Assembly: GCF_016907365.1 (NCBI RefSeq) | Contig: NZ_JAFBBV010000001.1 | Location: forward strand, 3,720,001-3,784,000 | From: Oerskovia paurometabola | Lineage (GTDB): Bacteria; Actinomycetota; Actinomycetes; Actinomycetales; Cellulomonadaceae | DNA: 64,000 bases | Direction: 5' to 3' | Part shown: positions 48,654 through 58,160 of the stretch, in pieces | How the letters are laid out: each line of letters opens with the position of its first letter | Position numbering within the stretch: position 1 is the first letter of the stretch | The notes under the pieces: model-generated | Seen by the model: the letters and a program-made list of their open reading frames with translations, nothing else | Databases searched by the model: none | What the model was told of the DNA's origin: nothing | Program-made: the position numbers and the translations under genes

Positions 48654-48677
48654 GCGTCGTTCTTCGTCGTGGTCAGG

Positions 48678-49457
48678 TCACCCGAAGCGGCCCGAGATGT
48701 AGTCCTCCGTGGCCTGCTCCGACGGCGACGAGAACATCGTCGCCGTGTCCCCCATCTCGATCAGGCGGCCCGGCTTGCCCGTGCCCGCGATGTTGAAGAA
48801 CGCCGTGCGGTCGCTCACGCGGGCTGCCTGCTGCATGTTGTGCGTGACGATCACGATCGTGTACTCGTCCTTGAGCTCGGCCATGAGGTCCTCGATCGCG
48901 AGCGTCGAGATCGGGTCGAGCGCCGAGCACGGCTCGTCCATGAGGAGCACCTGCGGGCGCACCGCGATCGCGCGCGCGATGCACAGGCGCTGCTGCTGCC
49001 CGCCGGACAGGCCCGACCCGGGGCGGTCGAGGCGGTCCTTGACCTCGTTCCACAGGTTCGCGCCCTGGAGCGAGGTCTCGACCAGCTCCTCGGCGTCGGA
49101 CTTGGAGATGCGCTTGTTGTTGAGGCGCACGCCCGCGAGGACGTTCTCCTTGATCGACATGGTCGGGAACGGGTTGGGCCGCTGGAAGACCATGCCCACC
49201 TGGCGACGGACGGCGACCGGGTCGACGTCGGGCGCGTAGAGGTCCTGGCCGTCCATGACGGCCTTGCCCTGGACGTGCGCGCCCGGGATGACCTCGTGCA
49301 TGCGGTTGAGCGTGCGCAGGAACGTCGACTTGCCGCAGCCCGACGGGCCGATCAGCGCCGTGACCGAGCGCGGCTCGATCGCCATGGTCACGCCTTCCAC
49401 GGCGAGGAAGTCGCCGTAGTAGACGTTGAGGTCGGAGACGTCGATTCGCTTCGACAT
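48678..49457 (-). CDS. pstB: Phosphate ABC transporter ATP-binding protein
   Basis: ATPase (259 residues) of the high-affinity phosphate importer. Walker [12 protein letters not shown], PstB-specific [15 protein letters not shown] and [13 protein letters not shown], signature [14 protein letters not shown] and Walker [14 protein letters not shown], ending YISGRFG as in PstB proteins. Last gene of pstSCAB, 65 bases after pstA. It ends in a convergent terminator region with the lipoprotein gene. Confidence 0.97.
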   Translation of the reverse strand: MSKRIDVSDLNVYYGDFLAVEGVTMAIEPRSVTALIGPSGCGKSTFLRTLNRMHEVIPGAHVQGKAVMDGQDLYAPDVDPVAVRRQVGMVFQRPNPFPTMSIKENVLAGVRLNNKRISKSDAEELVETSLQGANLWNEVKDRLDRPGSGLSGGQQQRLCIARAIAVRPQVLLMDEPCSALDPISTLAIEDLMAELKDEYTIVIVTHNMQQAARVSDRTAFFNIAGTGKPGRLIEMGDTATMFSSPSEQATEDYISGRFG

Positions 49458-49522
49458 GATGTGCTTCCTTCCGGCGGCCGGTCGCGCGGGGTGCGCTGCC
49501 CGGCCGGGCTGGTGGGCTCGGC

Positions 49523-50611
49523 TCAGCGAGCGGTCTTGGGCGAGAACAGGCGGCTGATGAGCCGGGCGATCAGGTTGAGCAGCATGACGATGAGGATCAG
49601 GGTCAGGGCCGCGGCCCAGGCCCGGTCGATCCCGACGCCGCCCTGCTCGTACTGGCGGTAGGCGAAGACCGGGAGGGTCGCCATACGTCCGTCGAACAGG
49701 TCCCAGTTGACCTGTGTGATGAGGCCGACCGTGAGCAGCAGGGGTGCGGTCTCACCGATCACGCGGGCGATCGAGAGCATGACGCCCGTGACGATGCCGG
49801 CGATCGACGTGCGCAGCACGACCTTGACGATCGTCAGCCACTTGGGCACGCCCAGCGCGAGCGACGCCTCGCGCAGCTCGTTGGGGACCAGGCGCAGCAT
49901 CTCCTCGACCGAGCGGATCACGACCGGGGTCATGAGCAGCGACAGCGCGACCGCGCCCATGATCCCGGCCCGGTACGCGGGGCCGAAGACGAGCGTGAAC
50001 AGCGAGAAGGCGAACAGGCCCGCGACGATCGACGGGATGCCCGTCATGACGTCCACGAGGAACGTGATCCAGCGGGCGAGGGCGCCGCGCCCGTACTCGA
50101 CGAGGTAGATCGCGGTGAGCAGGCCGATCGGCACCGAGATGAGCGTCGCGGCCCCCGTGATGAGGAGCGTGCCGACGATCGCGTGCCAGATCCCGCCGCT
50201 CGTCATGTCGCCGTAGACGCCGACCATGTCGGTCGACAGGAACGTCGCCCCGAAGAGCTTGGCTCCGCGCGTGACCACGATCCACAGGAGCGAGACGAGC
50301 GGGATCAGGGCGAGCAGGAACGCGAACGTCACGAGCGTGGTCGCGAGGCGGTCGGTCGCCCAACGGGCGCCCTCGACGAACCGCGAGGTCACCGTCAGCC
50401 CGACGGCGTAGAGCACCGCGCCGAGGCCCAGCACCCCCGCGACGGTCGGCTTCCCGGCGACCGCGAGGATCGCGAACGCGACGAGGACACCACCCAGGGC
50501 GAAGGCCCAGGGGGCCCAGCGGGGCAGGCGCTTCTGCGTCGGGACGAGCTGGAGGGAGCCCGAGCCGTCGGGGGCGGCGGGCGTGGTGGGGGTGAGGTCG
50601 GTGGCCGTCAT
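49523..50611 (-). CDS. pstA: Phosphate ABC transporter permease PstA
   Basis: Membrane subunit (362 residues) with a cytoplasmic N-terminus of about 35 residues, two extra N-terminal helices, and the transporter core of at least five more. Permease signature: [20 protein letters not shown], the EAA-type loop that contacts PstB, and [18 protein letters not shown] 50611 shares one base with the pstC stop (TGATG), so the two are coupled. Confidence 0.95.
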   Translation of the reverse strand: MTATDLTPTTPAAPDGSGSLQLVPTQKRLPRWAPWAFALGGVLVAFAILAVAGKPTVAGVLGLGAVLYAVGLTVTSRFVEGARWATDRLATTLVTFAFLLALIPLVSLLWIVVTRGAKLFGATFLSTDMVGVYGDMTSGGIWHAIVGTLLITGAATLISVPIGLLTAIYLVEYGRGALARWITFLVDVMTGIPSIVAGLFAFSLFTLVFGPAYRAGIMGAVALSLLMTPVVIRSVEEMLRLVPNELREASLALGVPKWLTIVKVVLRTSIAGIVTGVMLSIARVIGETAPLLLTVGLITQVNWDLFDGRMATLPVFAYRQYEQGGVGIDRAWAAALTLILIVMLLNLIARLISRLFSPKTAR

Positions 50612-51648
50612 CAGTTCGCTCCCGAGAAGTCCTTGCGGCGCGCGATGATCCAGCGCGCGATCATGTTGACGACGAACGTGATGACGAACAGCGCGAGCCC
50701 CGTCGCGATGAGGGTGCTCACCGCGAGGCCGCTCGCCTCAGGGAACTTCGAGGCGATGTTCGCGGCGATCGTCTGCTGCTGCCCCGGCTTGAGCAGGAAC
50801 AGCGAGTAGAGGAACCCGGGCGAGATGACCATGAGCACGGCCATGGTCTCGCCGAGCGCGCGGCCCAGGCCCAGCATCGACGCGCTGATCACGCCAGAGC
50901 GGCCGAACGGCAGGACCGCCATGCGCACCATCTCCCAGCGCGTCGCGCCCAGCGCGAGCGAGGCCTCCTCGTGCAGGACCGGGGTCTGGAGGAACACCTC
51001 GCGCGAGACCGCCGTGATGATCGGCAGGATCATGACGGCCAGGACGATCGAGGCCGACATGATGTTCTTCGCGGGGGCCTGGTAGCCCTCGAACAAGGGG
51101 ACGAAACCGAGCGTGCCGCTCAGCCACGTGAAGAACGGGTTGAGGATCGGGAGCAGCCACAGCGCGCCCCACAGGCCGTACACGACGCTCGGGATGGCCG
51201 CGAGGAGGTCGATCAGGTAGCCGAGGCCCTGCGCCAGGCGCCGCGGCGCGTAGTGCGAGATGAACAGCGCGATGCCCACCGAGACCGGCACGGCGATCAG
51301 CAGCGCCAGGATCGAGGCCAGGAGCGTGCCGAACACCAGCGGGCCGATGTAGGCGAGCAGCGAGTCCGCCTTGAACCAGGAGATCTCCTGGAGCTCCTCA
51401 GGGCTCGCCGTCAGGGCCGGCCAGGCCTCGATGACGAGGAACACGGCCACCGCGGCGAGGACGAGCAGGATGAGGATCCCGGCGCCCGTCGACAGGCCCG
51501 CGAACAGGCGGCCCGCCAGGCCGCCCTTGGTCACGGGGACCGTGGGTTCGGACCCGAGCCCGGCTCGGGTGGAGGGAGGAGAGGTGACGGCCACTGATGC
51601 TCCGATGACTGAGGTGCGGCGGTGGTGGGACGGGCTTGCGGTGGTCAC
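50611..51648 (-). CDS. pstC: Phosphate ABC transporter permease PstC
   Basis: Membrane subunit (345 residues) with about six helices after a 45-residue cytoplasmic N-terminus. EAA loop: VLHEEASLALGATRWEMV; other PstC markers are AIPSVVYGLWG and GRALGETMAVLMV. GTG 51648 is the longest supported start; a GTG at codon 21 (VTSPPSTRAG) is also possible. It lies 79 bases after pstS. Confidence 0.94.
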   Translation of the reverse strand: MTTASPSHHRRTSVIGASVAVTSPPSTRAGLGSEPTVPVTKGGLAGRLFAGLSTGAGILILLVLAAVAVFLVIEAWPALTASPEELQEISWFKADSLLAYIGPLVFGTLLASILALLIAVPVSVGIALFISHYAPRRLAQGLGYLIDLLAAIPSVVYGLWGALWLLPILNPFFTWLSGTLGFVPLFEGYQAPAKNIMSASIVLAVMILPIITAVSREVFLQTPVLHEEASLALGATRWEMVRMAVLPFGRSGVISASMLGLGRALGETMAVLMVISPGFLYSLFLLKPGQQQTIAANIASKFPEASGLAVSTLIATGLALFVITFVVNMIARWIIARRKDFSGAN

Positions 51649-51727
51649 GCACCCGTGGCGGGCCGCGTCGGGCGCAGTGCCTCGACGTGACCCGCCCCTG
51701 GGTGAGTGACCGTGTTCAGCTGTTCGG

Positions 51728-52864
51728 TCAGCTCTTGACGCTGATCGAGTCGAGCGCTGCCTGGACCTCGGTGCGCAGCGCGTCCGAGATCGGGGCGGAG
51801 CCGGCGACGGACGACTCGGCGGCGCGAGCCTGGCCCTCCTCGCTGGCGACGTAGGTCAGGTACGCCTTGACGTTGGCGGCGTCCTCCGCCTTGTCGTAGG
51901 TGTCGCACGCGATCGAGTAGGAGATGAGGACCAGCGGGTAGGCGCCGGCCTCGGTCGTGGTGCGGTCGATCTCGACGACCAGGCGCTTGTCGGTCGCGTC
52001 CGCGGCGCGCGGCGAGGCGTCGACGACCTTGGCCGCGGCCTCGGGCGAGAACGGCACGTACTCCTCGCCGACCTTGATCGCGGCGGTGCCCAGGTCGCCT
52101 GCGCGCGAGGCGTCGGCGTACCCGATGGCACCCTCGGCGCCCGTGACCGTGTCGACGACGCCCTGGGTGCCCTGGCCGGACTGTCCGCCCGACAGCGGCC
52201 AGTCACCGCTGGCCTCGTGCGGCCAGGCGCCGTTCGAGGCGTCCGCGAGGTACTCGGTGAAGTTCTCCGTCGTGCCCGACTCGTCCGAGCGGTTGACGGG
52301 GATGATCGCGGTGCTGGGGAGCGTGACGCCCTCGTTCTCCGCAGCGATGGCCGGGTCGTTCCAGGCCGTGATCTCGCGGTTGAAGATCTTCGCGAGGGTC
52401 TCGGCCGAGAGGTTGAGGTGCTCGGCGTCGAGGCCGGGCAGGTTGTAGATCACGGCGATGGGGCTGATGTACAGCGGCACCTCGATGGCCTCGCCGCCGA
52501 AGCAGCGGTCGGTCGCGGTCGCGAGCTCGTCGTCCTTGAGGGCGGCGTCGGAGCCGGCGAACTGCGTCGCGCCGGAGAGGAACTGCTCGCGGCCACCGCC
52601 AGAGCCCACCGCGTCGTAGCTGAGGGTCACGCCGGGGGCGATGTCGCCGAAGCCGGCGATCCAGCCGGCCACGGCCTTCTCCTGCGACGAGGCGCCCGCG
52701 CCGGCAAGCGTTCCCGTGAGGTCCTCGGTCGAGCCGTTCTCTGCGCCGTCGGTGGCAGCGCCACCACCGGAGTCGGTGCTGTTCGAGCCGCACGCTGCCA
52801 ACGTCAACGCGAGCACGCCGATGGCTGCTGCGGAACCTGCGCGGGTGAATCGGCTGAGCTTCAC
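51728..52864 (-). CDS. pstS: Phosphate-binding lipoprotein PstS
   Basis: Periplasmic-type phosphate receptor (378 residues). The signal ends in lipobox LTLAAC (Cys26). Phosphate-binding family segments: LAGAGASSQEKAVAGW, AVGSGGGREQFLSG, PVNRSDESGTTENFTEYL and GGQSGQGTQGVVDTV. GTG 52864 (VKLSRFTRAG) follows AAGAAGAGA; an in-frame ATG 18 codons upstream (52918) lies inside the leader just after the -10 and is rejected. It heads the pst operon under a PHO box at 52932-52975. Confidence 0.96.
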   Translation of the reverse strand: MKLSRFTRAGSAAAIGVLALTLAACGSNSTDSGGGAATDGAENGSTEDLTGTLAGAGASSQEKAVAGWIAGFGDIAPGVTLSYDAVGSGGGREQFLSGATQFAGSDAALKDDELATATDRCFGGEAIEVPLYISPIAVIYNLPGLDAEHLNLSAETLAKIFNREITAWNDPAIAAENEGVTLPSTAIIPVNRSDESGTTENFTEYLADASNGAWPHEASGDWPLSGGQSGQGTQGVVDTVTGAEGAIGYADASRAGDLGTAAIKVGEEYVPFSPEAAAKVVDASPRAADATDKRLVVEIDRTTTEAGAYPLVLISYSIACDTYDKAEDAANVKAYLTYVASEEGQARAAESSVAGSAPISDALRTEVQAALDSISVKS

Positions 52865-53190
52865 TCTCTTCTTCCATCCTGTCAACGCGGAGGCACCAGC
52901 GAGCGCCGGTGACAACAACGACGCTAAGCAGCCCGGGTGACGCGCTCCGGTGCTCCGGGTGAACGACGGATGAACAGTGCACAGACTCTTGCGGCCTGTG
53001 GACAGAGCCGGGCCGGCGCGCCCTACGAGGGCCCGGTGAGCGAGAACACGCTCACCACGGGCCCCACCGGTTGCCCAGCCCGGACGGGTCGGGAAGTCTG
53101 GTGAGAACAGGTCACCCTGCCGTCACCCACGGCCCGGTGATCCGAGGTCGATCGACGACCGCACCACGACGGACGTCAGGAGGACCCCCT
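52865..53190. other. 326-base divergent intergenic region pstS / BCCT
   Basis: On the minus side it holds the pstS leader, a -10 (TAGCGT on the minus strand, 52921-52926) and the PHO box. On the + side there is an AGGAGG ribosome site (53178-53183) for the transporter; no clear + strand promoter was seen. No gene. Confidence 0.5.
52932..52975 (-). promoter_or_regulatory. PHO box upstream of pstS
   Basis: On the minus strand two consecutive 11-bp units, GTTCATCCGTC (52975-52965) and GTTCACCCGGA (52964-52954), match the actinobacterial PHO-box repeat. A fourth-register unit CGTCACCCGGG (52942-52932) is degenerate. The array overlaps the expected -35 of pstS, which fits activation by the SenX3/RegX3 or PhoR/PhoP response regulator. 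Confidence 0.75.
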
Positions 53191-55074
53191 GTGACAGACG
53201 ACGGCACGAGCCGTCCGTACCCGGCCGAGGGCGAGCCGGAGGAACGGGCGGCGACCCCGGTCGCAGACCAGGCCGGGGCCGCCGACGGCACCGTTCCCCC
53301 GCCCGAGGACGCGACGGCGTCGGGCACGGCGGCCCTGCCTGCCCCGCCCGGACGCATGTACCCCCGTGTCTTCTACCCCGCCGCGGGGCTCATCCTGCTG
53401 TTCGTGCTCCTCGCGATGGTCTTCACCGACGGGACCACCGCTGTCCTGAGCACGCTCCAGGCCGACGTCATCGGAGCGTTCGGCTGGTACTACGTGCTGA
53501 TCGTGGCCGGGTTCGTCATCTTCGCGCTGTGGATGGGGCTGAGCCGGTTCGGCGACATCGTGCTCGGCAAGGACGACGAGACCCCCCTGTTCCGGCTGCC
53601 CGTGTGGTTCGCGATGCTGTTCGCGACCGGCATGGGGATCGGGCTCGTGTACTGGGGAGCGGCCGAGCCGCTGACGCACTTCGCGTCGCCCAAGCCCGGC
53701 GTCACGGGCGACCCGGCGGCGCTCGCGCAGGCCGCGATGGGGCAGAGCTACCTCCACTGGGGCGTGCACGCCTGGGCGATCTACGTCGTCGCGGGCCTCG
53801 CTCTCGCCTACGCGATCCACCGCAAGGGGCGGCCCGTCTCGATCCGGTGGGCTCTCGAACCCCTGCTCGGCGACCGGGTCAAGGGCCGCCTGGGCGACGT
53901 GGTCGACGTGGTCGCGGTGCTCGGCACCGTGTTCGGCGTCGCGACCTCGCTGGGCTTCGGTGTGCTGCAGATCGGGGCCGGGCTCGGCTTCCTGGACGTC
54001 GCCGAGCCGGGCCTCGGACTCCAGATCGGGCTCATCATCGGGATCACGGCCGTCGCGACCCTCTCGGTCGCCTCGGGCCTGGGGCGCGGCATGAAGTGGC
54101 TCTCCAACGGGAACATGGTCCTCGCGGGCGTCCTCGCCCTCACCGTGCTCGTCGTCGGACCCACCCTGTTCCTCCTGCGCGACTACGTGCAGTCCATGGG
54201 GTACTACCTGCAGAACGTCATCCGCCTCACGTTCGACACCACGGCCTTCCAGGGCGACGCGGGACTCGAGTGGCAGTCGTCGTGGACCATCTTCTACTGG
54301 GGCTGGTGGATCTCCTGGGCGCCGTTCGTGGGCGTCTTCATCGCACGCATCTCCCGGGGCCGCACCATCCGCGAGTTCGTGATGGGTACGCTCCTGGTCC
54401 CCACGCTCGTGACGTTCCTGTGGTTCTCGGTCTTCGGCGGCTCCGCGCTGTACCGGCAGATCTTCGGCGACGGCGGGCTCATAGGCGCCGACGGGAGCGT
54501 CGACACCGACACCGTGCTCTTCCAGCTCCTGGGCGACCTGCCGGGAGGCCCGGTCCTCACGGTGCTCGCGATCGTGCTCATCGGGGTGTTCTTCGTGACG
54601 TCCGCCGACTCGGGCTCGTTCGTCGTGGGGATGCTGACCTCGGGTGGCGACCCGCACCCCGCGGTCTGGAACCGCATCCTGTGGGCCGTCCTGTCCGGCC
54701 TCCTCGCGATCGCCCTCCTGATCTCGGGTGGGCTCACCGCGCTGCAGACGGCTGCGATCCTCATCGCCCTGCCGTTCTCGGTCGTCATGATCGGGATGGC
54801 TCTGTCCACCGTGATCGCGCTGCGCGAGGAGCACAGCGCGATCCTGCGCGCCGAACGGGCACAGGCCCGGCTGGCCCTCACCCAGCACGTCACGCGCCGC
54901 GTCACCGAGTCCATCTCCGAGCAGTGGGACGAGCTGTACGGCAGCGACGGGCGCAAGCCGCCCAAGCCCGCAAAGCCTCAGAGGTCGCCTGCCGAGCGGC
55001 GAGCCGCGCTCATCGGACGGCCCCGGCGCCGCGCGGACGAGGACGCACCGCCCGGCGGGCAGCCGCCCGCCTGA
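53191..55074 (+). CDS. BCCT-family transporter (betaine/choline/carnitine type)
   Basis: Sodium- or proton-coupled transporter of 627 residues with 12 membrane segments after a 60-residue Glu/Pro/Ala-rich cytoplasmic N-terminus. BCCT signature: WGWWISWAPFVGVFIARISRGRTIREFV region (54301 on), plus GMGIGLVYWGAAEPLTHF and SADSGSFVVGM. The C-terminal 90 residues are hydrophilic and basic, as in osmosensing members. GTG 53191 is set by AGGAGG 7 bases upstream; an opening from 53071 is not needed. Likely import of compatible solutes; the exact substrate is unknown. Confidence 0.93.
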   Translation: MTDDGTSRPYPAEGEPEERAATPVADQAGAADGTVPPPEDATASGTAALPAPPGRMYPRVFYPAAGLILLFVLLAMVFTDGTTAVLSTLQADVIGAFGWYYVLIVAGFVIFALWMGLSRFGDIVLGKDDETPLFRLPVWFAMLFATGMGIGLVYWGAAEPLTHFASPKPGVTGDPAALAQAAMGQSYLHWGVHAWAIYVVAGLALAYAIHRKGRPVSIRWALEPLLGDRVKGRLGDVVDVVAVLGTVFGVATSLGFGVLQIGAGLGFLDVAEPGLGLQIGLIIGITAVATLSVASGLGRGMKWLSNGNMVLAGVLALTVLVVGPTLFLLRDYVQSMGYYLQNVIRLTFDTTAFQGDAGLEWQSSWTIFYWGWWISWAPFVGVFIARISRGRTIREFVMGTLLVPTLVTFLWFSVFGGSALYRQIFGDGGLIGADGSVDTDTVLFQLLGDLPGGPVLTVLAIVLIGVFFVTSADSGSFVVGMLTSGGDPHPAVWNRILWAVLSGLLAIALLISGGLTALQTAAILIALPFSVVMIGMALSTVIALREEHSAILRAERAQARLALTQHVTRRVTESISEQWDELYGSDGRKPPKPAKPQRSPAERRAALIGRPRRRADEDAPPGGQPPA

Positions 55075-55157
55075 CGAGGGCGCGCGCCGCACGCGGTCAC
55101 GGGCCGGCCGAGCACGCGGCGCGGGGGCGCCCCCTGGGGCGACCCCGCGCACCCGGC

Positions 55158-55859
55158 CTACGCGGCGCCGTCGGCCACCTTGTAGCCCAGGCCGCGGACC
55201 GTGAGCAGGTACCGCGGGGTCGCGGGGTCGGGCTCGATCTTGGAGCGGATGCGCTTGACGTGCACGTCGAGCGTCTTGGTGTCGCCCACGTAGTCGGCGC
55301 CCCAGACCCGGTCGATGAGCTGTCCACGCGTGAGCACGCGTCCGGCGTTGCGCAGCAGGAGCTCGAGCAGCTCGAACTCCTTGAGCGGGAACGACACGAG
55401 CTCGCCGTGCACCGTGACGACGTGCCGGTCGACGTCCATCCGCACGGGCCCGACCTCGAGCGCCCCGTCGACCTCGGGTTCGGCAGGGGACTCGGCGCCG
55501 CCCTGGCGCCGCAGCACCGCACGCACCCGCGCGAGGAGCTCGCGGAACGAGTAGGGCTTGGTCACGTAGTCGTCGGCCCCGAGCTCGAGGCCCACGACCT
55601 TGTCGATCTCCGAGTCCTTGGCCGTGAGCATGATGACGGGCACGTTGCCGCGCTGTCGCAGCTCCCGGCACACCTCCGTGCCGCTCAGGCCCGGGAGCAT
55701 GAGGTCGAGGAGCACCAGGTCCGCTCCCCCGGCGTCGTACGCGGCCAGGGCCTCGGGCCCCGTCGCCGCCTCGACGACGTCGAAGCCCTCGCGGGCCAGC
55801 TGATAGGTCAGAGGGTCGCGGTACGACTCCTCGTCCTCGACGACCAGGATGCGCGTCAC
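55158..55859 (-). CDS. regX3: Two-component response regulator, RegX3/PhoP type
   Basis: OmpR-class regulator (233 residues). The receiver domain starts VTRILVVEDEES, with the phosphoacceptor Asp in LVLLDLMLPG (near 52), Thr in IMLTAKD, and Lys in YVTKPYSF. The winged-helix DNA-binding domain follows (FPLKEFELLELLLRNAGRVLTR, KTLDVHVKRIRSKIE, VRGLGYK). GTG 55859 overlaps the kinase stop (GTGA). Given the phosphate genes and PHO boxes nearby, it is expected to bind those boxes. Confidence 0.94.
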   Translation of the reverse strand: MTRILVVEDEESYRDPLTYQLAREGFDVVEAATGPEALAAYDAGGADLVLLDLMLPGLSGTEVCRELRQRGNVPVIMLTAKDSEIDKVVGLELGADDYVTKPYSFRELLARVRAVLRRQGGAESPAEPEVDGALEVGPVRMDVDRHVVTVHGELVSFPLKEFELLELLLRNAGRVLTRGQLIDRVWGADYVGDTKTLDVHVKRIRSKIEPDPATPRYLLTVRGLGYKVADGAA

Positions 55860-57319
55860 GCACCCACCTCCTTGGTTCTGGGGGACGTGCCCTGATGGGG
55901 AGCTGTCTGGGAGGCCTGCGCCCGGGTGGGCGTCCGGCCGGACTGCGGGGGATCGGTGGGGGCGTCGGCTGCGTCGGCTGCGGCGCCCGGGTCGAGCAGT
56001 GCGGCCTGGGCGGCCTGGTCGTCGCCCGAGTCGCCCGAGTCGCTTGAGTCGCCCGAGGTGGTCGTCGCGGCCACGTCGGAAGGTTCGGAGGGGTCGGAGG
56101 CGTCGGAGGACTCGGCCGCGCCGTCGCCTGAGGGGTCCGCGCTGCTCTCGAACCCCTCGGCGGTCAGGTTCGCCGCCGGGATGCGCAGCGTGAACGTCGA
56201 GCCCCGACCCGGCTCGGACCACATGGTCACCTCGCCGCCGTGGTCGGCCGCGATGTGCTTGACGATGCTGAGCCCGAGGCCCGTCCCGCCCGTGTCGCGC
56301 GAGCGCGCGGGGTCCACGCGGTAGAAGCGCTCGAACACACGCTGCTGCTGCCCCTCGGAGATGCCGATGCCCTGGTCCACGACCGCGATCTCGACGAGGT
56401 CGCCGACCACGCTCACGCCGACCCCGACACGGGTGTTGTCGCCCGAGTAGGCGACCGCGTTGTCGAGCAGGTTGCGCACCGCGGTCACGAGCAGCGCGTG
56501 GTCCCCGTAGACCACGGCGTCGAGGTCGCCGCCGACGGTCAGCACGATGCCCTTGCCCTGAGCGGTGGTGCGTGCCCGGTCGACCGCTTCCTCCACGACA
56601 CCGCGCACCGGCACGGTCGTGACGGCCTGGAGGGCTCCGGCCACCTGCAGCCGCGAGAGCTCGATGATCTCCTGGACCAGGGCGGACAGGCGCGTGGCCT
56701 CCTGCTGCATGCGGCCCGTGAAGCGGCGGACCGCGACCGGGTCGTCCGCGGCGTCCTGCACCGTCTCGGCCAGCAGGGCGAGCGCGCCCACGGGTGTCTT
56801 GAGCTCATGGGACACGTTGACCACGAAGTCGCGGCGGATCGCGTCGACGCGACGCGCCTCGGTCCGGTCCTCGGCGAGGACCAGGATGTGGTGGGGGCCG
56901 ACCTGGGCGACCCGGACCTGCAGCATGACCATGCCCCGCCCGACCGGTCCGCGCGGGAGCTCGAGCTCCTCGTCGCGGATCACGCCGTCGCGCTGGACCT
57001 CCTCGATCATGTCGAGGATCGGGGTGTGCACGATCGCGTCACCGCGGACCACGCCCAGCGCGTACGCCGGCGGGCTCGCCCGCACGACCTCGCCCTCGGC
57101 GTCGAGCACCACGGCCGCGGAGCGCAGCACCGCGAGGACACGGACCAGCCCCTCGTCGAGCTCGGGCGCCTCCTCGTCCGGCATGCGCCGCAGGGTCCGC
57201 TCGCTGAACCGGAACGCGAGCGTCGCGAAGACGCCGACGAGGAGCCCGATGACCCCTGCGACGAGCAACCCGACGCCCTCCTGGATTCCTTCCACCTCAC
57301 CAGCGTACGGTCGACCCAT
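55856..57319 (-). CDS. senX3: Sensor histidine kinase, SenX3/PhoR type, with long Ser/Asp tail
   Basis: Sensor kinase (487 residues). One membrane segment near residues 14-34 (GVGLLVAGVIGLLVGVF), a PAS-like region, then the H-box VNVSHELKTPVG (phosphoacceptor His), N-box LLDNAVAYS, G1 VDQGIGIS, F-box RFYRVDPARSR and G2 GGTGLGLSIV. The last 85 residues after the ATPase domain are Ser/Asp/Ala-rich and low in complexity, unlike SenX3 as I know it. Start ATG 57319 is preferred because further upstream lies the PHO-box array; GTG 57295 is an alternative. It overlaps regX3 by 4 bases. Confidence 0.92.
   Translation of the reverse strand: MGRPYAGEVEGIQEGVGLLVAGVIGLLVGVFATLAFRFSERTLRRMPDEEAPELDEGLVRVLAVLRSAAVVLDAEGEVVRASPPAYALGVVRGDAIVHTPILDMIEEVQRDGVIRDEELELPRGPVGRGMVMLQVRVAQVGPHHILVLAEDRTEARRVDAIRRDFVVNVSHELKTPVGALALLAETVQDAADDPVAVRRFTGRMQQEATRLSALVQEIIELSRLQVAGALQAVTTVPVRGVVEEAVDRARTTAQGKGIVLTVGGDLDAVVYGDHALLVTAVRNLLDNAVAYSGDNTRVGVGVSVVGDLVEIAVVDQGIGISEGQQQRVFERFYRVDPARSRDTGGTGLGLSIVKHIAADHGGEVTMWSEPGRGSTFTLRIPAANLTAEGFESSADPSGDGAAESSDASDPSEPSDVAATTTSGDSSDSGDSGDDQAAQAALLDPGAAADAADAPTDPPQSGRTPTRAQASQTAPHQGTSPRTKEVGA
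56026..56055. repeat. 9-bp tandem repeat in the kinase tail
   Basis: TCGCCCGAG-type units recur at 9-bp spacing (one has TCGCTTGAG). They encode the Ser-Asp-Ser-Gly repeats of the C-terminal tail, so the repeat is in frame. Confidence 0.6.
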
Positions 57320-57366
57320 GAGGCCGCCCGACCACGCGGGGCGGTTCGCACGACGCGTGTCCAAGA

Positions 57367-57423
57367 GTTCACGCGGCGTCGTCCAGCCGTTCACCTGGCC
57401 GTTCACCTTCCCGTTCACCGCGC
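57367..57423. promoter_or_regulatory. PHO-box array between senX3-regX3 and phoU
   Basis: Four GTTCAC-type units on the + strand begin at 57367 (GTTCACGCGGC), 57389 (GTTCACCTGGC), 57401 (GTTCACCTTCC) and 57413 (GTTCACCGCGC), with a degenerate unit at 57378. Spacings are 11, 11, 12 and 12 bp. The array can control phoU to the right and the two-component genes to the left. Confidence 0.75.
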
Positions 57424-57464
57424 CTGTCATGGTGGACTCTGCTGGTCACCAGGAAAGGGAAGCG

Positions 57465-58133
57465 ATGCGGGAAATCTTCGAGGCCGAGCTCAAGCAGGTC
57501 GGCGACGACCTCGCCGAGATGAGTCGGCTGGTCGAATCGGCCATCAGTCGAGCCGGGACGGCGCTGCTCACCGCGGACCTCCAGCTCGCGCAGTCCGTCA
57601 TCGCGTCGGACCACGCGATCGACGCCCTGGAGCGTGAGCTCGACGAGCGGTGCGTGCTGCTGCTCGCGCAGCAGCAGCCCGTCGCGACGGACCTGCGCGT
57701 CGTCGTGAGCGCCCTGCGCATGAGCGCGACCCTGGAACGCATGGGCGACCTCGCCCGGCACGTCGCCCAGGTCGCACGGGGCCGCTACCCGGCGCACGCG
57801 ATCCACCCCCTGCTGGAGGGGACGTTCTCCCAGATGCACGACGCCGCGACCCGGGTCGCGCGCCGCACCACGACGCTGCTCACGACGCGGGACCTGACGG
57901 TCGCGGCCAACGTCGAGCGCGACGACGACCTGCTGGACCACCTCCACCAGGACACGTTCGCCGCGCTCCTGGGACCGGACTGGACCGGCACCGCCCAGGA
58001 GACGATCGACGTGACCCTCGTGGGTCGCTACTACGAGCGGTTCGGCGACCACGGGGTCTCGATCGCCAAGCGCGTGACGTTCCTCGTCACGGGTGACTTC
58101 GTGGACGGTCGCGGCCAGGCCATGCGCGCGTAG
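57465..58133 (+). CDS. phoU: Phosphate signalling regulator PhoU
   Basis: All-helical PhoU protein (222 residues) that links the Pst importer to the sensor kinase. Two PhoU repeats are visible, each with an E/DxxxD metal site: MREIFEAELKQVGDDLAEM..., ELDERCVLLL, SATLERMGDLARHVA, and ETIDVTLVGRYYERFGDHGVSIA. ATG 57465 follows AGGAAAGGGA. A longer in-frame reading would run through the PHO-box array and is rejected. It is divergent from senX3. Confidence 0.95.
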   Translation: MREIFEAELKQVGDDLAEMSRLVESAISRAGTALLTADLQLAQSVIASDHAIDALERELDERCVLLLAQQQPVATDLRVVVSALRMSATLERMGDLARHVAQVARGRYPAHAIHPLLEGTFSQMHDAATRVARRTTTLLTTRDLTVAANVERDDDLLDHLHQDTFAALLGPDWTGTAQETIDVTLVGRYYERFGDHGVSIAKRVTFLVTGDFVDGRGQAMRA

Positions 58134-58160
58134 CCGTCCCGCGAGCCCTCCCGCTCCACC

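Noticed and set aside
56222..57464. Longer phoU and longer senX3 readings
   Set aside because: Both would run through the PHO-box array and lack family sequence. The chosen starts have normal length and, for phoU, a good ribosome site.
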